Assembly (NCBI RefSeq): GCF_000312125.1
Contig: NZ_HE978642.1
Location: 524,841 to 588,840 of the forward strand
Source: Timonella senegalensis JC301
Lineage (GTDB): Bacteria > Actinomycetota > Actinomycetes > Actinomycetales > Cellulomonadaceae
Reading direction: 5' to 3'
DNA: 64,000 nt
The notes below the pieces were generated by a model that was not told where the DNA came from, did no database searches, and saw only the letters and a program-made list of their open reading frames with translations. Position numbers and translations under genes: made by a program. Positions 46,243 to 55,434 of this stretch are shown here, one piece after another. The first letter of the stretch is position 1. Each line of letters begins with the position of its first letter.

Positions 46243-47124
46243 GTGACTAGCGACGCGTTGTTTGGATTGGCCAGCGAGCCCAAACTGTTAGACCCAGTTG
46301 GCCGCGAGGTGCCAGATTTCCCCATCCCTGCCCCGCTTGCGGAACATGGCCCCGCACGCATTATTGCTATGTGCAATCAGAAGGGTGGTGTGGGTAAGAC
46401 CACTACCACGATCAATCTCGCAGCATGCCTTGCAGAACTAGGCCGTCGCGTCCTCATTGTTGACTTTGACCCTCAGGGTGCCGCCTCGGTGGGCCTCGGC
46501 GTCCCTACACACGAGCTCGAAACCACCGTGTACTCGGTTCTGGTTGACCGCACAATCGACGTGCACGAGGTCATCGTGGGCACAGAGGTGGATGGTCTCG
46601 ACGTACTGCCCGCCAACATTGACCTGTCGGCCGCTGAGGTTCAGCTGGTGGGAGAGGTGGCCCGCGAGTCCATTCTCGCTCGGGTACTTCGCCCCGTGAT
46701 TGACGAATATGACGTCATCCTCGTGGACTGCCAGCCATCGCTCGGCTTGCTCACGGTGAACGCGCTGACGGCCGCTCACGGTGTCCTCATCCCGCTTGAA
46801 TGCGAGTTCTTTGCGCTCCGCGGTGTTGCGCTGCTCGTTGAGACCATCGAGAAGGTCCGCGACCGCCTGAACCCACGCCTCGAGGTGGACGGCATCATCG
46901 CGACCATGTTTGATTCCCGGACCCTGCACGCCCGCGAGGTCATCTCCCGCGTGTACGAGGCCTTCGGCGACACCCTCATGCACACGGTCATCGGCCGAAC
47001 CATCAAGTTCCCGGACGCTTCCGTGGCCGCTGAACCGATCATCACCTACGCGCCAAACCACCGCGGTGCGGCCTCATACCGCCAGCTTGCACGCGAGCTC
47101 ATCTCGCGTGGGGACGCTGCCTGA
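46243..47124 (+). CDS. parA: ParA/Soj-family chromosome partitioning ATPase
   Basis: A 293-residue Walker ATPase. The deviant Walker A KGGVGKTT (47-54) carries the signature Lys, followed by VDFDPQGAASVGLG and VDCQPSLGLLTVNAL. No parB follows. This is the second ParA type that lies between xerD and scpA in actinobacteria, not the origin-proximal parAB pair. It starts with GTG. The scpA start lies 3 bp after its stop, so it heads the parA-scpA-scpB operon. Confidence 0.93.
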   Translation: MTSDALFGLASEPKLLDPVGREVPDFPIPAPLAEHGPARIIAMCNQKGGVGKTTTTINLAACLAELGRRVLIVDFDPQGAASVGLGVPTHELETTVYSVLVDRTIDVHEVIVGTEVDGLDVLPANIDLSAAEVQLVGEVARESILARVLRPVIDEYDVILVDCQPSLGLLTVNALTAAHGVLIPLECEFFALRGVALLVETIEKVRDRLNPRLEVDGIIATMFDSRTLHAREVISRVYEAFGDTLMHTVIGRTIKFPDASVAAEPIITYAPNHRGAASYRQLARELISRGDAA

Positions 47125-47127
47125 TCG

Positions 47128-48090
47128 ATGTCGGTGACGGCGCAGTCTTCCCGGCTCGCCTCGGCGGCCTCGCCACCGGACGTTACCTCCGGTGGCATGA
47201 TGCCCGACCCTGAAACGCCCGTCCGCGACGGCTTCCATGTTCACCTGGACAACTTCGAAGGCCCGTTCGATCTGCTACTTTCCCTCATTGCCAAGCACAA
47301 GCTCGACATCACCGAGGTGGCGCTGGGCGAAGTCACGAACGAGTTCATCTCGTACATCCGCAATGCCGTGGAAGACGAGGCATCGGGCGACTCCTACGTG
47401 GCGGGCGACCCGCGCAAGAACCTTGGCGTTGCCAGCGAGTTCCTCGTCATCGCGGCGACCCTCCTGGATTTGAAGGCCGCGCGCCTGCTTCCAACCCACG
47501 AGACCGACGACGAAGACGCCATCGAGCTGCTCGAAGCCCGCGACCTCCTGTTTGCCAAGCTGCTGCAGTACCGCGCGTACAAGCATCTCGCAGCGGCATT
47601 TGAGGAGCGCCTGACTTTCCAGTCCGCACTGATTCCGCGGAGCGTTGCGCTAGAGCCCCAGCTCGCAGCGGCGCTGCCGCCGCTCGTGTGGAAACTGGAC
47701 CCCGAGAAGTTGCACGCACTCGCCGCACGGGCCTTCGGCCCGGTGGTCGTCCCGGAGCCGCCCCGCGTCGCGGTCACGCACCTGCATGCCCCTCGTGTCT
47801 CGATCGCGCAGGAGGCACCCAAGGTAGTCGCCGCGCTGAAGCGCGCCGGCACGCTCACGTTCACCAAATTGATTTCCGACGATTCTGATCCGCTAGTCGC
47901 AATCGTCCGGTTTCTCGTGTTGCTCGAACTGTTTCGAGATTCCGTGATCTCGTTTACGCAGGAAACCACCCTGGGAGAACTCACGCTCACGTGGGAAGGG
48001 CCATCCGGCTATACCGCGCGCCTCACTGACGAGTACCTCGGCGCAGCACACCAACCCACCGCACCCACACCGGAACGAGAGGTCGTATGA
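47128..48090 (+). CDS. scpA: Segregation and condensation protein A
   Basis: A 320-residue kleisin that bridges SMC heads in the SMC-ScpAB condensin. The N-terminal domain is clear: FHVHLDNFEGPFDLLLSLIAKHKLDITEVAL, cited here as a region of about 31 residues near positions 36-66. ASEFLVIAATLLDLKAARLLP and the C-terminal winged helix (VAIVRFLVLLELFRD) follow. The first 30 residues are low complexity. Its stop overlaps scpB by ATGA. Confidence 0.95.
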   Translation: MSVTAQSSRLASAASPPDVTSGGMMPDPETPVRDGFHVHLDNFEGPFDLLLSLIAKHKLDITEVALGEVTNEFISYIRNAVEDEASGDSYVAGDPRKNLGVASEFLVIAATLLDLKAARLLPTHETDDEDAIELLEARDLLFAKLLQYRAYKHLAAAFEERLTFQSALIPRSVALEPQLAAALPPLVWKLDPEKLHALAARAFGPVVVPEPPRVAVTHLHAPRVSIAQEAPKVVAALKRAGTLTFTKLISDDSDPLVAIVRFLVLLELFRDSVISFTQETTLGELTLTWEGPSGYTARLTDEYLGAAHQPTAPTPEREVV

Positions 48091-48719
48091 CGGGCGCCCA
48101 CAATCGTCGTGAATCAGTTGAAGCGGAGCTCCGTCAGGAGCTCGAAGCGATCCTCATGGTCACCGACGAACCGGTTGAGGCAACGCTACTTGGTGAGGTG
48201 CTGGGCGTTGAGCCCGCGCGGATCGAGCAGGAACTGCGGGATCTCGCGGCCGAGTACGAGGGCAAAGGGGAGGGGCCGCGCAGGGGTTTCCGGCTGAGGG
48301 AGTCCGGTGCTGGGTGGCGCGTGTACAGCGCACCGGAGCACTTTGATGTGGTCTCACAGTTTGTGACGGCGGGGCGCACCTCGCGGCTTTCGCAGGCGGC
48401 GCTCGAAACCCTTGCGGTGATCGCGTACCGCCAGCCCGTTTCCCGGAGCGAGATCGCGGCGATCCGCGGCGTCAACGTGGATGGGGTCGTGCGAACGCTC
48501 CTAGCACGCGATTTGATCACAGAAGTGGCAGTAGTTGGCGAATCTGGCCCCATAAGATTCGAAACTACGCGATACTTTATGGAGAAGATGGGAATTGGGT
48601 CGCTCTCGGAGCTGCCCTCCCTGGCTCCCGCACTGCCACCAATCGATGACGCGGACGAGATCGACGAGATCGCCCGGTCCGCGACGATGCGTGCAGTGCC
48701 CACGAACACACACGATTGA
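48087..48719 (+). CDS. scpB: Segregation and condensation protein B
   Basis: A 210-residue partner of ScpA with two winged helices. Family segments are ELEAILMVTDEPVEATLLGEV, FRLRESGAGWRVYSAPEHF, RLSQAALETLAVIAYRQPVS (the ScpB hallmark) and IRGVNVDGVVRTLLARDLI. The ATG overlaps the scpA stop. rluB follows 36 bp later with its own AAGGAG. Confidence 0.95.
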   Translation: MTGAHNRRESVEAELRQELEAILMVTDEPVEATLLGEVLGVEPARIEQELRDLAAEYEGKGEGPRRGFRLRESGAGWRVYSAPEHFDVVSQFVTAGRTSRLSQAALETLAVIAYRQPVSRSEIAAIRGVNVDGVVRTLLARDLITEVAVVGESGPIRFETTRYFMEKMGIGSLSELPSLAPALPPIDDADEIDEIARSATMRAVPTNTHD

Positions 48720-48755
48720 CCTGTCGGCCTGAGCCGGCACATTAAGGAGAAACCC

Positions 48756-49553
48756 ATGGGGCACACCAGAGGCGGACGCAAGAAGCCAATGGCCCAACCC
48801 AAGAAGCCAGTCCACGACGTTCACGTCGAGGGGGGCGTGCGCCTGCAGAAGGTGCTCGCTGACGCTGGAATCGGATCGCGCCGTGAGTGCGAGAACCTGA
48901 TCGCGGACGGCCGCGTCGAAGTGGACGGACAGCTCGTGTACGAGCTGGGTGTCCGCGTTGACCCCGCAACCGCAAGCATTGCAGTTGACGGACTGAGCAT
49001 CCAGACTGACACGTCCAAGGTCACCCTCGTGGTTAACAAGCCACGCAAGATGGTCTCCACTATGAGCGACCCGCAGGGCCGCCCAACCATCGCGGAACTC
49101 GTTGCCGGACGCTCCGAGCGACTCTTCCACGTGGGCCGACTCGACTACGAGTCCGAGGGCATCATCATCCTCACCAACGATGGCGAGCTCGCCAACCGCC
49201 TAGCGCACCCTCGATTTGAAATCGAGAAGACCTACATGGTCACTGTGCGCGGCAAGGTAGCCAACGGCGTGGGCTCGCAGCTGCTCAAGGGAATCGAGCT
49301 TGAGGACGGACACGCTGAACTCGACCGCTTCCGGATCATCGACCACACCGCGTCGGAAACCCTCATTGAGGTGTCCCTGCACAGCGGCCGCAACCGCATC
49401 GTGCGACGCATGTTCGACGAGGTCGGATACCCTGTTGAGCGCCTCGTGCGTACCCAGATCGGACCTATCAAGATCGGTGACCTCAAGCAGGGCAAGTACC
49501 GTATTCTTGGCAAGGTCGAACTCGGCACCCTCATGAAGGCCGTCGACCTCTAA
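48756..49553 (+). CDS. rluB: RluB-type rRNA pseudouridine synthase
   Basis: A 265-residue RsuA/RluB-family enzyme. A basic N-terminus leads into an S4 RNA-binding domain (VRLQKVLADAGIGSRRECEN). The catalytic Asp is in HVGRLDYESEGIIILTNDGE, and LHSGRNRIVRRMFDEVGYPV near the C-terminus completes the family pattern. The likely target is the 23S rRNA helix 80 region (U2605 in E. coli), but I infer this from the family only. AAGGAG precedes the ATG. Confidence 0.92.
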   Translation: MGHTRGGRKKPMAQPKKPVHDVHVEGGVRLQKVLADAGIGSRRECENLIADGRVEVDGQLVYELGVRVDPATASIAVDGLSIQTDTSKVTLVVNKPRKMVSTMSDPQGRPTIAELVAGRSERLFHVGRLDYESEGIIILTNDGELANRLAHPRFEIEKTYMVTVRGKVANGVGSQLLKGIELEDGHAELDRFRIIDHTASETLIEVSLHSGRNRIVRRMFDEVGYPVERLVRTQIGPIKIGDLKQGKYRILGKVELGTLMKAVDL

Positions 49554-49645
49554 ACACTGGCTGCGCCCGCAGTATCACCAGTTCCACCCGCTCCGCCCGC
49601 ACTGTTGTTAGTGGCGCGCGCCCACGCGCCACGGAAGGAAAGCTC

Positions 49646-50350
49646 ATGACCATCAAGCCCATCACCATTGCGATCGATGGACCTTCCGGCTCAGGGAAGT
49701 CCAGCGTTTCCAAGGAGGTCGCACGCCGACTTGAACTGGGCTACCTGGACACCGGTGCAATGTACCGCGCGGCAACCTGGTGGTGCCTGCGTGAGGGTGT
49801 GGAGCTCACCGACGCCGACTCCGTGACCGCTGTGGTGGACACGATGCCACTGTCAATGAGCACCAACCCTGACGACCAGACGATCCGCCTAGACGACGTC
49901 AACATCACGGAGATCATCCGCGAGACCAACATTTCGTCCAAGGTCTCCGCCGTGGCCACGAACCTTGAGGTGCGCGACATCCTGCGCCGCATGCAGCGCG
50001 CACGCATCGAGGCCGAGCGCACCGGTGGGTTCTCACGTGGGAACGGAATCGTGGCTGAGGGCCGTGACATCACCACCGTGGTGGCACCTGATGCTGACGT
50101 GCGCATTCTCCTAGTGGCCAGCGAGGAAGCTCGCTTGGCACGCCGCGCAAAAGACGTGCACGGTGTAGCCGACGCACAGGCAGTCGAGGCCACCAAGGAC
50201 GAAGTGCTGCGCCGCGACGCAGACGACTCGACAGTGTCCTCCTTCCAGGTCGCAGCTGACGGTGTGGTCACGATCGACTCTTCCGACCTTGACTTCGAAC
50301 AGACAGTGGCGGCTGTGCTTCAGGTCGTGGAAAACGTCACCGGAAACTAG
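49646..50350 (+). CDS. cmk: Cytidylate kinase
   Basis: A 234-residue NMP kinase that phosphorylates CMP and dCMP. P-loop DGPSGSGKSSVSKEVA at about 11-26, then LDTGAMYRAATWW, GRDITTVVAPDADVRILL and the DDSTV-containing CMP-binding region. GGAAAG-type ribosome-binding site upstream. In actinobacteria cmk-plsC-der is a common order, as here. Confidence 0.95.
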   Translation: MTIKPITIAIDGPSGSGKSSVSKEVARRLELGYLDTGAMYRAATWWCLREGVELTDADSVTAVVDTMPLSMSTNPDDQTIRLDDVNITEIIRETNISSKVSAVATNLEVRDILRRMQRARIEAERTGGFSRGNGIVAEGRDITTVVAPDADVRILLVASEEARLARRAKDVHGVADAQAVEATKDEVLRRDADDSTVSSFQVAADGVVTIDSSDLDFEQTVAAVLQVVENVTGN

Positions 50351-50396
50351 TTTTCCACCCGACTTAGGCGAGTTGATCGTACGTAGCGAGGGCGCG

Positions 50397-51092
50397 ATGG
50401 CCAGTTCGGAACACGTCACTGCACACAGGGTGCCACGTCCGTGGGGAACCTACTGGGCAAAACCAGTGGGCTGGATTCTCAGTAGGACGCTCTGGCGCGT
50501 TGAGGTGCATGGTGCCCACAACGTGCCTCGGTTCGGGCGCACGATTATGGCTGCTAACCACGCAGGTCTTGTTGACGGCCCGCTCGTTTTCGGATGCGTG
50601 CCTAGGCGCGCACACTTTTTGGTCAAGGGCGCGTTCTTCAAGGGGGCCCTAGGTATTCTCATGAGGGCGGCGGGCCAGATTCCCGTGCGCCGCGGCGAGG
50701 GCCGGACAACCTTGGAGATGGCTCGTGCGATACTCGAGCGCAACGATGCCGTGGGAATTTTCCCGGAAGGCACACGAGGTCGAGGCGATGCTGCAAGGCT
50801 TCATCACGGCGTGGGCTGGCTGGCCGTGCACACCGACACCCCGGTCATCCCCATTGCCGTCTTGGGAACGCGCGGCACAGGAAAGTCCGTCTCCGCACTT
50901 CCGCGTGTTAGAGGACGCATCGTCTTGGTCTGCGGCGAACCGGTCGCCCCGGTGCGCGGGGTTGACGACGCGGAGTCCGTGCGGCTCACCACAACCGCAG
51001 TTGGGACGGCACTCCAAACACTGATTGCGCAATCAGAGGTCACCTACGGGGTGCGCCTACCAGAAGACGACCCAAGAGCTGGAGCCAAGTAG
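50397..51092 (+). CDS. plsC: 1-acyl-sn-glycerol-3-phosphate acyltransferase family protein
   Basis: A 231-residue PlsC-like enzyme of phosphatidic acid synthesis. The acyltransferase box is AANHAGLVDGP (NHxxxxD form), then RGALGIL-type substrate region and VGIFPEGTRGRGD. The ATG at 50397 is chosen with GAGGG close upstream; in-frame codons farther upstream overlap the end of cmk. It is attached to the membrane through hydrophobic patches, with no clear signal peptide. Confidence 0.88.
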   Translation: MASSEHVTAHRVPRPWGTYWAKPVGWILSRTLWRVEVHGAHNVPRFGRTIMAANHAGLVDGPLVFGCVPRRAHFLVKGAFFKGALGILMRAAGQIPVRRGEGRTTLEMARAILERNDAVGIFPEGTRGRGDAARLHHGVGWLAVHTDTPVIPIAVLGTRGTGKSVSALPRVRGRIVLVCGEPVAPVRGVDDAESVRLTTTAVGTALQTLIAQSEVTYGVRLPEDDPRAGAK

Positions 51093-51279
51093 GCGTTGGG
51101 CTGACGGGACTTGTCGCTGTAGCCGAGGCGAGCCAGAGAGTTCGTTGGCCATCCTTAGGCAGGAGCAGCGGCGTCCGAGGACAGGTTCCTGATACTGAAA
51201 CGGCCACAAAAGGGTACTCAGTAACGTGCTTTCCGCCACTTAGTGCCCTAATTCTCAGGTGAATCGGCCCTCTTGCTGG

Positions 51280-51285
51280 AACAAT
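51280..51285 (+). promoter_or_regulatory. Candidate -10 for leaderless der
   Basis: AACAAT ends 6 nt before the der ATG (51292). It is a weaker match than the others, but the spacing is the same. Confidence 0.35.
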
Positions 51286-51291
51286 AGAGGT

Positions 51292-52761
51292 ATGACCAAC
51301 GAGAACACCCCCGAACACGACGACTCTCTTGATGTTGAGCGCGAAGTTGCGCTGCGCGCAGGCCTCAAGGAGTACGACCTTGACGCTGAGGATTACACGA
51401 TCCTCGCCGAGGAGTTCGAGGACGGCGAACACGCTGAGCCCGCGCATGCGCTGCCAGTGCTCGCAATCATCGGCCGCCCGAACGTGGGTAAGTCCACCCT
51501 AGTCAACCGTATTCTTGGTCGCCGTGAGGCCGTGGTGGAAGACAAGCCGGGCGTCACCCGTGACCGCGTTACTTACCCCGCTGAATGGGCAGGCCGCGAC
51601 TTCAACCTCGTGGACACCGGCGGTTGGGAAGCAGACGTTTTGGGAATTGACGCTCGCGTCGCCGACCAAGCCGAGATCGCAATCTCGCTCGCTGACGCCA
51701 TTATCTTTGTTGTGGACGCAACGGTTGGTCCGACGGCAACGGACGAGCAGGTTGTACGCCTGCTCCGCCGCGCCAAGAAGCCAGTCGTGCTCTGCGCCAA
51801 TAAGGTTGACTCTGCTCGCCTCGAGATCGAGGCTGCAGAACTCTGGAGCCTCGGCCTAGGTGAGCCCCATCCAGTATCGGCGCTCCACGGTCGCGGAACT
51901 GGTGACCTGCTGGACGCTGCGATGGCAGTCTTGCCGCGGGAGTCTGAGCACGGCGTCGCACGCCCGCAAGGTCCTCGCCGCGTAGCTCTCGTTGGACGGC
52001 CAAACGTGGGTAAGTCCTCGCTCCTGAACAAAGTTGCCCGCGAGAACCGCGTGGTCATTGACGACTTTGCTGGCACCACCCGTGACCCAGTTGACGAGCT
52101 CATCGAGCTCAAGGGCAAGCCCTGGGTGTTTGTGGACACCGCAGGCATCCGACGCCGCGTCCACCAGACTCGTGGCGCTGACTTCTACGCTTCCCTGCGC
52201 ACGCAGGCCGCTATTGAAAAGGCCGAGGTTGCAGTTGTCCTTCTCGACGCCTCGCAGCCACTGACTGAGCAGGACCAGCGTGTGGTCTCCCAGACGATCG
52301 ACTCAGGCCGCGCCGTGGTTCTTGCCTTCAATAAGTGGGACCTGGTTGACGAGGACCGTCGACCGATGCTTGAGCGTGAGATCGAGAAGGATCTCGTGCA
52401 GATGCAATGGGCTCCACGCGTCAACGTCTCGGCGGCAACTGGATGGCACATAGACAAGCTCGTGCCGGCCCTTGAGACCGCACTCGACTCGTGGGACTCT
52501 CGAATCCCCACGGGACGACTCAACTCGTTCCTGGGAGAGCTCGTTGCGGCCAACCCACACCCACTGCGCGGCGGTAAGCAGCCTCGTATCCTGTTCGCCA
52601 CCCAGGCCTCGACACGCCCACCCCGCTTTGTAATCTTTGCCACAGGCTTCATTGAGGCTGGTTACCGCCGGTTTATCGAGCGTCGCCTGCGCGAAGAGTT
52701 TGGATTTGAGGGCTCCCCGATCGAGATTTCGGTGCGTATCCGTGAGAAGCGGAAACACTGA
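51292..52761 (+). CDS. der: Ribosome biogenesis GTPase Der (EngA)
   Basis: A 489-residue double-GTPase needed for 50S maturation. Two G domains are visible: [14 protein letters not shown] with DTGGWE and NKVD, then [14 protein letters not shown] with DTAGIRRR and NKWDLVDE. The C-terminal KH-like domain has [14 protein letters not shown] and [10 protein letters not shown]. An acidic N-terminal extension of about 55 residues is typical of actinobacterial Der. It follows plsC after about 200 bp that hold no gene. Confidence 0.97.
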   Translation: MTNENTPEHDDSLDVEREVALRAGLKEYDLDAEDYTILAEEFEDGEHAEPAHALPVLAIIGRPNVGKSTLVNRILGRREAVVEDKPGVTRDRVTYPAEWAGRDFNLVDTGGWEADVLGIDARVADQAEIAISLADAIIFVVDATVGPTATDEQVVRLLRRAKKPVVLCANKVDSARLEIEAAELWSLGLGEPHPVSALHGRGTGDLLDAAMAVLPRESEHGVARPQGPRRVALVGRPNVGKSSLLNKVARENRVVIDDFAGTTRDPVDELIELKGKPWVFVDTAGIRRRVHQTRGADFYASLRTQAAIEKAEVAVVLLDASQPLTEQDQRVVSQTIDSGRAVVLAFNKWDLVDEDRRPMLEREIEKDLVQMQWAPRVNVSAATGWHIDKLVPALETALDSWDSRIPTGRLNSFLGELVAANPHPLRGGKQPRILFATQASTRPPRFVIFATGFIEAGYRRFIERRLREEFGFEGSPIEISVRIREKRKH

Positions 52762-52766
52762 TCGGC

Positions 52767-52772
52767 TAGGGT
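52767..52772 (+). promoter_or_regulatory. Candidate -10 for leaderless UGPase gene
   Basis: TAGGGT ends 6 nt before the ATG at 52779, only 5 bp after the der stop. Confidence 0.5.
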
Positions 52773-52778
52773 AGCCGT

Positions 52779-54164
52779 ATGTCTGAAAAGGGTTTAATCC
52801 ACGCAAAGACGAAGATGGCGCGTGCCGGAGTGCACGAGATCGCTATCGACGTGTTCGCCCGCTTCTACGATCTGCTTGAGCGGGACGTGGACGCGATCAT
52901 CCACGAGGCTGACGTGTCCCCACTCGTCGACGTCATGGAGCTGGGTGACGTGTTCGCCGAGCACGCGGGGGAGGACCTCGACCCCACCGCGCTTTCCAAG
53001 ACTGCGATTATCAAGCTCAATGGTGGCCTTGGCACGTCCATGGGCATGCAGCAGGCCAAGTCGCTCCTGCCTGTCCGTGACGGCCTCACGTTCCTGGACA
53101 TCATCGCGCGCCAGGTCCTCGAGGCGCGTGAGCGCTACGGGGTCACGCTTCCTCTGGTGTTCATAAACAGCTTTAGGACCGAGGCCGACACCATGGCGGC
53201 GCTCGAGAGGTACCCCGAACTCAAGGTCGAAGGCATCGAGCTCTCGATGCTGCAGAACCAAGAGCCTAAGATCGTTGCGGACACGCTCGAGCCCCTCGAG
53301 TTTCCTGCGGATCCCGAGCTAGAGTGGTGCCCTCCTGGCCACGGTGACCTGTACACCGTTCTCCAGACCTCGGGCATGCTGGACGCGCTTGAGGCCGCGG
53401 GCATCGAGATCCTCAACATCTCAAACGCCGACAACCTTGGCGCCTACCCTTCCGCGTCGATCGCATCCTGGTTCGAGGCTTCCGACGCTCCGTTCGTTGC
53501 AGAGGTCGTCCGTCGTACGCCCGCCGATCGCAAGGGCGGGCACATCGTGGTCCGCGACGGCCAGCTGACGTTGCGCGAGACCGCCCAGATTAACGCCGAG
53601 GACGAGGCTCAGGCCTCGGACATCTCCAAGCACAAGTTCTTCAACGCCAACAACCTCTGGATCAAGGTGTCCGCGCTGCGCGAAGTCTTGGCCGAGCATA
53701 ACGGTGTCATGCCTCTTCCTCTCATTCGCAATGAGAAGACAGCGGATCCTTCGGATCCGACCACCGAGAAGGTGGTTCAGTTGGAGAGCGCGATGGGCGC
53801 CGCGATCGAGTTGTTCCCAGGCGCTGCCGCACTGCGGATTGACCGCTCCCGCTTCCTGCCCGTCAAGACCACGAACGACCTCCTGCTGGTCCGCTCGGAC
53901 GTGTACGACCTCACGGACCGCTTCCGCTTGGAGGCGCTGGCCGAGGAGCCGCTGATCACTCTTGACCCAGCGCATTTCGGGCTTATCGACGATTTTGAGG
54001 GCCGTTTCCCTGCCGGTGCGCCCTCGTTGGTCCATGCGAAATCCCTCACCGTCACCGGGCCGTGGACGTTTGGTGCGGACATTTCTGTGCGCGGGGATGC
54101 GGCTCTCGACGGCCAGGATGGCCAGGAACGCACCGTTGCTGACGGCACGGTGGTAGGGGAATAG
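52779..54164 (+). CDS. UTP-glucose-1-phosphate uridylyltransferase, eukaryotic (UDPGP) type
   Basis: A 461-residue enzyme that makes UDP-glucose. The nucleotide loop is KLNGGLGTSMGM (79-90) followed by AKSLLPVRDGLTFLDI. PPGHGDLYTVLQTSG and NISNADNLGAYP match the UDPGP family and not bacterial GalU. FFNANNLWI and the C-terminal left-handed helix region follow. This type is known in Bifidobacterium and related actinobacteria and may also use UDP-galactose. Its own -10 signal lies before the ATG although der is only 17 bp upstream. The product feeds cell-wall and glycan synthesis and galactose metabolism. Confidence 0.9.
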   Translation: MSEKGLIHAKTKMARAGVHEIAIDVFARFYDLLERDVDAIIHEADVSPLVDVMELGDVFAEHAGEDLDPTALSKTAIIKLNGGLGTSMGMQQAKSLLPVRDGLTFLDIIARQVLEARERYGVTLPLVFINSFRTEADTMAALERYPELKVEGIELSMLQNQEPKIVADTLEPLEFPADPELEWCPPGHGDLYTVLQTSGMLDALEAAGIEILNISNADNLGAYPSASIASWFEASDAPFVAEVVRRTPADRKGGHIVVRDGQLTLRETAQINAEDEAQASDISKHKFFNANNLWIKVSALREVLAEHNGVMPLPLIRNEKTADPSDPTTEKVVQLESAMGAAIELFPGAAALRIDRSRFLPVKTTNDLLLVRSDVYDLTDRFRLEALAEEPLITLDPAHFGLIDDFEGRFPAGAPSLVHAKSLTVTGPWTFGADISVRGDAALDGQDGQERTVADGTVVGE

Positions 54165-54198
54165 GTACGCCACAGGGCGTCGCTGTTTTTTCAATCTG

Positions 54199-54214
54199 CT
54201 ACCTCTTGAGGTAG
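54199..54214. repeat. Short perfect hairpin upstream of tRNA-Pro
   Basis: CTACCTC-TT-GAGGTAG lies 35 bp after the UGPase stop and 38 bp before the tRNA. It could be a weak terminator for the UGPase gene, preceded and not followed by a T-run. Confidence 0.35.
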
Positions 54215-54252
54215 TATTGAGGAGTTGCGTTCACGCATGTGAAGCGCAACAT

Positions 54253-54326
54253 CGGGCTATGGCGCAGCTTGGTAGCGCGTCCGTCTGGGGGGCGGAAGGC
54301 CGTGGGTTCAAATCCCGCTAGCCCGA
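54253..54326 (+). tRNA. tRNA-Pro (anticodon GGG)
   Basis: A full cloverleaf. Acceptor CGGGCTA pairs with TAGCCCG, the D-arm holds AGCTTGGTAGC, the anticodon stem TCCGT/GCGGA encloses loop CTGGGGG with GGG at 34-36, and the T-loop is GTTCAAAT. The discriminator is A and CCA is not encoded. It reads CCC/CCU codons. A terminator follows 9 bp later. Confidence 0.95.
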
Positions 54327-54335
54327 CAATAATGC

Positions 54336-54366
54336 AGAAGGCGACACCGTAACGGTGTCGCCTTCT
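54336..54366 (+). terminator. Terminator after tRNA-Pro
   Basis: Perfect 14-bp stem AGAAGGCGACACCG/CGGTGTCGCCTTCT with a TAA loop and T-rich downstream sequence. Confidence 0.8.
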
Positions 54367-54477
54367 GTGCTTTCTGTGGGGTGAAGGCGCCAACACGCCG
54401 AGGAGGCAGTGCGGGTGATGGAACGCGAACGTTACACTCGCAGAGTGCGGTTGGCGCACGCGGGGGAGGGCTTTCAC

Positions 54478-55260
54478 ATGGTTGTTTCAAATGCGGTCGA
54501 GTTGGGGGCGATCGTGCGCGCCAAGCGCGTGGAGTACGGGCTCTCACAGAGTGATCTGGCGGAGCTGGTGGGGACAACCCGACAGTGGCTCTCACGGTTC
54601 GAGCAGGGTAACAACGACGTGTCCCTAGCCATCGTTTTTGAGATCCTCTCAGCACTAGACATCGAACTCACTGCGCGCACCGACGCTCCAGCGCCTGGCG
54701 CCTTGGTGAGCGAGGGAAACGAAATCACTGTCGCCGCGGAACACTCGACACCCGATGATGCGCATTCAGTCGAGGTGCAGAACATGTCAGTTTTGCTCGA
54801 TCCGGCCCCTGTCGAATCGCAAGCCGTAAAACCCGAGCCGGTCCCCATTGGGACAACTCCTCTATCGGTTGAGCCCGCACCCAGCCTGCCTACTGGGGAG
54901 CCCAAGGCTGCGGCAAAGAAGAAGGCCGGCTCCGGCAGGGACCGCCGTAACATGCTGCGCTCCCGCGACGCCCTGGCCGGGCTCAGGCTCCCGCGCTCAG
55001 CGGCTGAGCACGATGAGGCCAGCGTCCAAGGGCGGGGATCTGGCCACAAGCCCGCATCGGGCGCCACCACAGACTTAGCAGCCACCGCAAACGTCGAGTC
55101 CGACACTCCAGCAACCCCCACAACCACAGACCCAGCGGCCACCCCACGTCCACGCAAACTACCCAAGTCCAGCCCCGCGAGCGCCGGGTACTCGATCGAG
55201 CGGGATATTGCACGCATCTCCTCGTCCACGCTGTTCAAGCGAGGCAAGAAACGCAACTGA
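54478..55260 (+). CDS. Orphan HipB-like helix-turn-helix protein with long low-complexity tail
   Basis: A 260-residue protein. Residues about 8-65 are an XRE/HipB-type helix-turn-helix (LGAIVRAKRVEYGLSQSDLA, ELVGTTRQWLSRFEQGNNDV), the usual antitoxin length. A further ~190 residues rich in Ala, Pro, Thr and Lys follow, with a basic patch AAAKKKAGSGRDRRNMLRSR and a conserved-looking C-terminal end YSIERDIARISSSTLFKRGK. No hipA toxin follows; the next gene is on the other strand. ATG at 54478 has GGAGGG 7 nt upstream. It may be a stand-alone regulator or the relic of a HipBA module. Confidence 0.65.
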   Translation: MVVSNAVELGAIVRAKRVEYGLSQSDLAELVGTTRQWLSRFEQGNNDVSLAIVFEILSALDIELTARTDAPAPGALVSEGNEITVAAEHSTPDDAHSVEVQNMSVLLDPAPVESQAVKPEPVPIGTTPLSVEPAPSLPTGEPKAAAKKKAGSGRDRRNMLRSRDALAGLRLPRSAAEHDEASVQGRGSGHKPASGATTDLAATANVESDTPATPTTTDPAATPRPRKLPKSSPASAGYSIERDIARISSSTLFKRGKKRN

Positions 55261-55294
55261 GCCACAATCGTCGTAAATAAGTACCCGCCGAGAT

Positions 55295-55351
55295 GGGCGC
55301 GAGGACTGCGAGATTGCCAGTCCGCACGGGGATCTCGCAGTCCTGGCGCCC
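55295..55351. repeat. 20-bp inverted repeat after the HipB-like gene
   Basis: Arms 55295-55314 and 55332-55351 match at 19 of 20 positions (GGGCGC... and ...GGCGCCC) around a 17-nt loop. There is no U-tract. It lies 34 bp after the gene and could terminate or stabilise its mRNA. Confidence 0.55.
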
Positions 55352-55434
55352 AACTCGCGGAGTGGACGGTCCAATCTCGGCCCAGAATCGCGAACAGGTC
55401 GGGTTCGGTTGAGGGGCAGGACTAAAGAAGCGGC

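Noticed and set aside
54409-54477. Upstream start for the HipB-like protein
   Set aside because: The extra 23 residues lack HTH similarity and the GGAGGG site sits directly before the ATG at 54478.
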